From: Coniferiporia sulphurascens
Lineage: Eukaryota > Basidiomycota > Agaricomycetes > Hymenochaetales > Hymenochaetaceae
Length of the DNA stretch: 64,000 nt
Direction of reading: 5' to 3'
Assembly (NCBI GenBank): GCA_002794785.1
Contig: NBBA01000010.1
Location: forward strand, 620,001 to 684,000
Below the pieces are notes generated by a model. It had not been told where the DNA came from. It was given only the letters and a program-made list of their open reading frames with translations, and did no database searches. Numbering within the stretch: position 1 is the stretch's first letter; each line of letters starts with the position of its first letter. A program made the position numbers and the translations under genes. Below are positions 59,666-64,000 of the stretch, piece after piece.

Positions 59666-60514
59666 TCAATACCCTCCCTGCGCACCGCCGGCCCCAGCCG
59701 CGCCGTAGTTTGCACCACCTCCGATGTCATTCTGGTTTGCTGCGGGATTATGACCCCCGAGGTGCTTGTGCTGCGGATGAGCACCGTGTGCGACTGCGCG
59801 CTCGCGTCGCGCAAGGGCAGCCGACTCCAGGCGCTCTGCTTCGCCGATTTCAGCCGCCTGCACTTTCAATGCAGCTGACTCCCTACAAGACGAAAAGAAT
59901 AATCAGACTTCCCGCAGAACAGAGCGAAATGAATTGACGTACTGCTCCTTCTGCTCACCCTTCGCTCTGAGGCTCTGGCTTCCGATCATGGTACCAACGG
60001 CGGACTCAACGCGTCCCACGAAACGCTGGCCCGAACCGCCGCCTCCTGTCGGCTTTGCGGGGTTTCCGGTCGCGTCCGTACGGGGAGGCATCGCATGCTG
60101 CGCCGGAGCGCCCTGGCTTCCGCCGCCGGGGTAGCTACCGCCTCCACCAGCACCGTAGTTCGGTTCGTTGCCATAGCCTTGGTTGCCATAATCTTGGCCA
60201 CCCAAGCCTCGACCGCCGTACTGTTGGTTGCCGTGGCCGCTGCCTACATTCTCGTCGAACGTGTTCCCGCCCGTTCCTGCACCCGTGCCTACTCCTGCAC
60301 CTGGGGCGACATTGCTCCCCGGAGCGTTCTGCTGAGAGTGGAGCGGGTCTCCGGCGGGACGTCCACTCTTCTGAAGACGGTTCCCGCCTGTGTTCGGCGC
60401 TGCGCCCGCACCGGGGCCGGCAAGGTTACCACCGTCTGCGTGCGCCGCGTCGTTCGTATTCCACAAGTCGCGAAAATTAGTATCCCGACCACTTGATTGT
60501 CAGAAAAGTGAGCA
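59666..60514 (-). CDS. Gly-rich low-complexity protein B, paralogue of A
   Basis: The main exon encodes FRDLWNTNDAAHADGGN at the left end, then Gly/Asn/Gln-rich sequence (GGRGLGGQDYGNQGYGNE), and the conserved core GQRFVGRVESAVGTMIGSQS and LRAKGEQKEQ. After an intron near 59882-59941 it continues ESAALKVQAAEIGEAERLES, RRERAVAHGAHPQHKHLGG and ends GGAQGGY with a stop at 59666-59668. The 5' exon is uncertain: MGLFGKHN at about 60512 is a likely start, but the intron to the main exon would be only ~26 bp. The core shared with protein A and the tandem placement argue for an old duplication with different repeat growth. Confidence 0.65.
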
Positions 60515-60533
60515 TACGTTATGTTTTCCAAAG

Positions 60534-61098
60534 AGACCCATTTCTGATTGCGTTTTTAGAGTAGTTATTTGAAAGCTTGTGTGTGGTGTATGTGTATGCT
60601 GGCAAGTTCTTAACCAAATTGAAATCACCGCTGTGTATTTATACCCAGTACTTTATTTGTTTGGATTCTAGGAACATGGCGCTGAGGAAAAGGTGCCACG
60701 ACCGGTCCTCAAATGACGCAGCACTCTGGAGCGGTAAGCCCCATGGCAAACGTCATCTGGCACCTCCCCTCATCACCCGACGCGTTACGCAGGCGGCACT
60801 GTCACAATTATGTAGCGTAACTTAGTATTGCTTCACGTGATTTTAAAATCATGTGACATGTTAGCGCTTGGACTCTTCAATTTGGTCTTCCCTTCAAGTT
60901 GTATTATTGGATCACAAGCGCCTACAGGATTTATTTATGAAATCCACGCACAAAGCATGAGGCATAAGTTATAGATATAAAGAAGTGCTCTAACTCGTGG
61001 TCCAAGTTAGTCGGCCTCTCCCACTACAGACAAGAACGTCAAACAGTGAAATCCTGCCCGGGCCGTAGCGAAGAGCATCCTCTCCAAGAAACAAAAAG
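60534..61098. other. Intergenic, nothing recognised
   Basis: AT-rich; no gene or repeat found. Holds the promoters of protein B (minus) and the WW/TM gene (plus). Confidence 0.5.
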
Positions 61099-64000
61099 AT
61101 GGTGGACCGCATCGTTGCGGGCCTACTCCGAAAGCTGCTTACCCTATGCCGACGCTATGGGCGCCAATCTTTACGCTTTTTGCTCTATCTCTACTCGCTC
61201 CTCAGACGCAAAGATACTGAGACGCCCGCTCCTCGTTTCGACGATGAGAGTACGCACATCGACAAATGTACCGATCCAAAGGTCTTTGGCGGTAGTTTCC
61301 CGGAGGGCGTCGAAAACACTTCGATTGGGCTCCCAGTTGTCCCATGTTTGTTATCTACACCAGGCGCGCCTACGTTCACCCCAATATCCCAGACCGAGGG
61401 AGGCGAGGGACAAAGCCATCAACTGTCTAGACTGGGAGTATCCTCACCTGACACTTCTCGATCACCACCGCTCTCATTCGCAGTGCCATTAGGATCCTCT
61501 CTTTGTTCAGAGGTACCTACCAAATCCATAGAGTGTACATTTCCATCTTTCATGCTTCGGTATGATAGAAAAATCGCCATGTGTGTTCTCCCTCATTCCT
61601 AAGTTCGAGAAGTACTCGGTCTGCTCACATCTTGACAGTAAGAATTGTATGGGGCCTTGAGATTTTGGACCATTGGAGACCCTGACCATCCGCAAGTAGA
61701 TTTATCAATGCTTACAACTGCCATTCGGGCTCTGACATCGTTGTTAGGAATAAATCCGTGCCGAACTGGACTCGTTATGTACAACCGGAAGGACAGCCAT
61801 ATTTCTCGAATACATCTTCGACGCTAGGGTTCCGCTATCTCACCGAAGCACATCTTTATGATGGTAAGACCCTGAAGGAAATTGAACTTTTTGTTAATGC
61901 TTTTGAACGGAAGTCTCGGGATATGGACCCCGGCAAGCTTCCCTCCAATACAGAGGTGGTTCTTGTGATTGATGGCGGAGATTGGTCTTACTACATGGTG
62001 GATTTGGATCTTCGATGCATATTTTGGATTGATTCATATCTTTTCAATGGGTACACCATTCCGTCATATTTCGGTGTGGAACACGCAGAGCAGCTTTGTA
62101 CGTTGGGACATATTAAGGATGAGACCTGGTATTTAATCATGGTATACCAGGAAACCTCCTTGACTTCGAGTTTTGGCAGCACATCGAGTATTTCCCTAGT
62201 CACCGTCAACTACTGAGTGGAGTATTAGAGAAACTGTTGGGCATCCTCACACACAGCCACATAGGTGCGTATGAACATGTCCAGCATTTCATCAGTTACA
62301 CAACGTATTCTCTAGACTCGATGACGTCCCGACATCCACAGCACCATACGGTGAACAAGAATTGCAGGCACTCATCAGATCTGTAAGATACTTACAATGT
62401 CAGACCAGTATTATTCCTTCAACAAGCAAGAAATAATGGCCCTATTTTCCACAGCGCTGCAAGGAGCAGATAATGCTGCTAGCTATGTTGTTACAGCATC
62501 AGGTGAGCAAAGCTGGCTTGTTTCTCCGTTCATTATCTGACCAATCCCATAGCTCGTCTGATGGCTTTATTTGGTACGGCTTTTCAACGACACAAGGGGG
62601 TCTCTTGGGTTCTGACTCGGATGCCGTACACGATTAAGCAAACGAAAAAATTTATAACTTCTACGGCTTCCATGGGGCGCGTCTTTCGATAAATCAAAGT
62701 GTGCGAGGGGAAAACGATGATTCAAACTCATGGTTCATCAGGTCGCTCTCTCCAGTCATGTCCTACGCCCCCTGGACACATCTATCTGATTTAAAAGAGC
62801 TACATATCGATGTATTAATTAAGTGGAGGAAGTGGAAGGAGTTTCTGTCGAAGATTGAGCGTGATTGGGAGGGTTTTGTGATTATTGTGCGTGTACTGGT
62901 GGTCTTATCTCTCTTGTTTCAACGTTTTTATATAGTTGTACTGATCCACCGTCCACCTAAAGTCGACTGTCCTCTTGAACGTATTAAATAAATATAACGA
63001 ACGTACTAAATATAAAGGTGGTCATATGAACAACCACCTTACTAAGTAAATGATAATGCAACGATAACGCCATACGAATAGGAGCTATGATAGTTATAGT
63101 ATATGTAGCTCATGGTAGATGTATATAAGGAGAGCTGGTCTCTACCATGAAATACATCGGTTTACGCTGATAACCCACCTTTGCCTCAACTTCACCACTG
63201 CACCTCATTGTCTACCACAACGTGCATAGATTTTAAGAGAATGCCAATGTCGCACTTTTGGCCATCCCAACAGTGATTTCCGATAATAACATGTTGTGGT
63301 CATCACCAGCTGCAGTTGCTAGTCAAGTGTCCATCATTGTGAGTCTAGGGAGCATTAGTATCGGGCTATTCCTTATCCGACAGTCGCCTGCAGGTGCAAA
63401 GGGAAAATTAGAAGATACGGTAAGCTGGAAACTTACCTGAGTAGTGGACATTCTCTCATATGCCTTAATGACACCTCCTGGTCGTATACTCCGTGATACC
63501 GAGTAGGTAAGATACCTGGGAAGTCGGATACACCCGCAAATCGGCATGGAGACCCTGGCCATTCTGTATAGCTTACCATATGCAATGCTTATGTGGAGGT
63601 AAGTCATACATTCTCTGTTCTTTTAGCACCGTTAATAATCATCTTCGGGCTTCAATAATGTCCTACATTTATTTCGTGGTTGGAAAAGTTTACTGGCATT
63701 TTTCGTCTCCGTCGGGATCCTGTGTTTCTATAATGTATCCGGGGACGCAACCACCTTCAAACTCTTGATCTACGGAGTCCTCTGGGTCTTTGTTGCCTTG
63801 CTCATAGCGTGGACGGCACTCATTAGCTGGGAGGTTGGTGAAGAAAAATCCTGGAGATCACTGATTCCTGCCTTCGGTTTCCGCCCATGGAGGGATTTAT
63901 TCGAGTGGCGGAAGCGTGGTACAGATGAAGAGGTCGCGGAAACTCAAGCGCATACAGATTTAGAATCCGATAGAATTAGCACACACTCAGCTCGGTCCAC
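61099..64000 (+). pseudogene. WW-domain/transmembrane protein of an agaricomycete family, decaying and cut by the window edge
   Basis: The N-terminal exon begins MVDRIVAGLLRKLLTLCRRY and carries a Ser/Pro-rich stretch ending PSFMLRYDRKIAM. After an intron come PLETLTIR and the WW-like segment VPNWTRYVQPEGQPYFSNTS, LTEAHLYDGKTLKEIELF and TEVVLVIDGGDWSYYMVDLD. Later exons encode FEFWQHIEYFPSHRQLLSG, WTHLSDLKELHIDVLIKW and NVALLAIPTVISDNNMLWSS. They continue with VSIIVSLGSISIGLFLIRQ, YLGSRIHPQIGMETLAILYS and a double membrane span (LLAFFVSVGILCFYNV, VFVALLIAWTALISWE). I could not keep one frame across 62220-62760 or at 63627-63660 (stops at TAATAA and CAATAA), so it is probably a pseudogene, unless introns were missed. 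The last frame is still open at 64000. Confidence 0.6.

Overview
The window is nuclear DNA of a basidiomycete fungus, most likely an Agaricomycete. Genes carry many short introns (about 44-90 bp, GT-AG). The gene content points the same way: a KDZ-type DNA transposase, a FunK1 fungal-specific kinase, a WW/transmembrane family of mushroom-forming fungi, and fungal housekeeping proteins (Dam1 of the DASH complex, Gfa1, Sec2, Aip1, Lsm8). All functional names below come from recognising protein families by eye; no database search was run.

Positions 1-15 kb are a transposon-rich block. The 3' part of a KDZ transposase gene (1-4082) is interrupted by two solo LTRs of one family in opposite orientation, each with its own 5-bp target-site duplication (TSD), and by an unexplained insert. 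It is followed by a dense array of the 9-mer GATCNGATC (4166-4626), which abuts a UDP-glycosyltransferase gene lacking its N-terminal part (4643-6286). Next come two 5'-truncated non-LTR retrotransposons. LINE-A (7044-10366, +, AT-rich) has a poly(A) tail and a 13-bp TSD. LINE-B (10794-14856, -, GC-rich) is split by a 901-bp element that shares the 3' tail of LINE-A. A mariner-like MITE lies between them.

15.3-25 kb is sparse: a FunK1 kinase, about 3 kb with nothing recognisable, a small secreted Ala/Thr-rich protein, a second MITE and an HMG-box transcription factor.

25.3-34.5 kb holds the clearest structural event, a tandem segmental duplication of about 3.0-3.3 kb. The ancestral order was PPCS (CAB2, +), aldo-keto reductase (+), DAM1 (-). 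Breakpoints fall inside the coding regions of PPCS and DAM1. The outer PPCS and DAM1 genes stay whole, while at the inner junction a DAM1 3' fragment meets a PPCS 3' fragment. The upstream reductase copy is frameshifted; the downstream copy is open with 12 exons. LSM8 is divergent from DAM1.

37.8-64 kb is a normal gene-dense fungal region. In order it holds a multi-pass membrane protein, a coiled-coil protein, a TMEM163/CDF-like membrane protein with a very cysteine-rich tail, an RmlD/MAT2B-like NAD-dependent reductase, an RMD1/DUF155 protein, GFA1 (first step of UDP-GlcNAc and chitin precursor synthesis), AIP1 (actin turnover), SEC2 (Rab exchange factor for secretion), two adjacent Gly/Gln-rich low-complexity paralogues, and a decaying WW-domain/transmembrane gene that runs off the right edge. 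GFA1, SEC2 and AIP1 all serve polarised growth in fungi in general, but nothing here shows joint regulation.

Several otherwise conserved genes are off by one or two bases (secreted protein near 21.41 kb, LSM8 near 34.2 kb, MAT2B-like near 44.27 kb). Consensus errors should be excluded before calling them pseudogenes.
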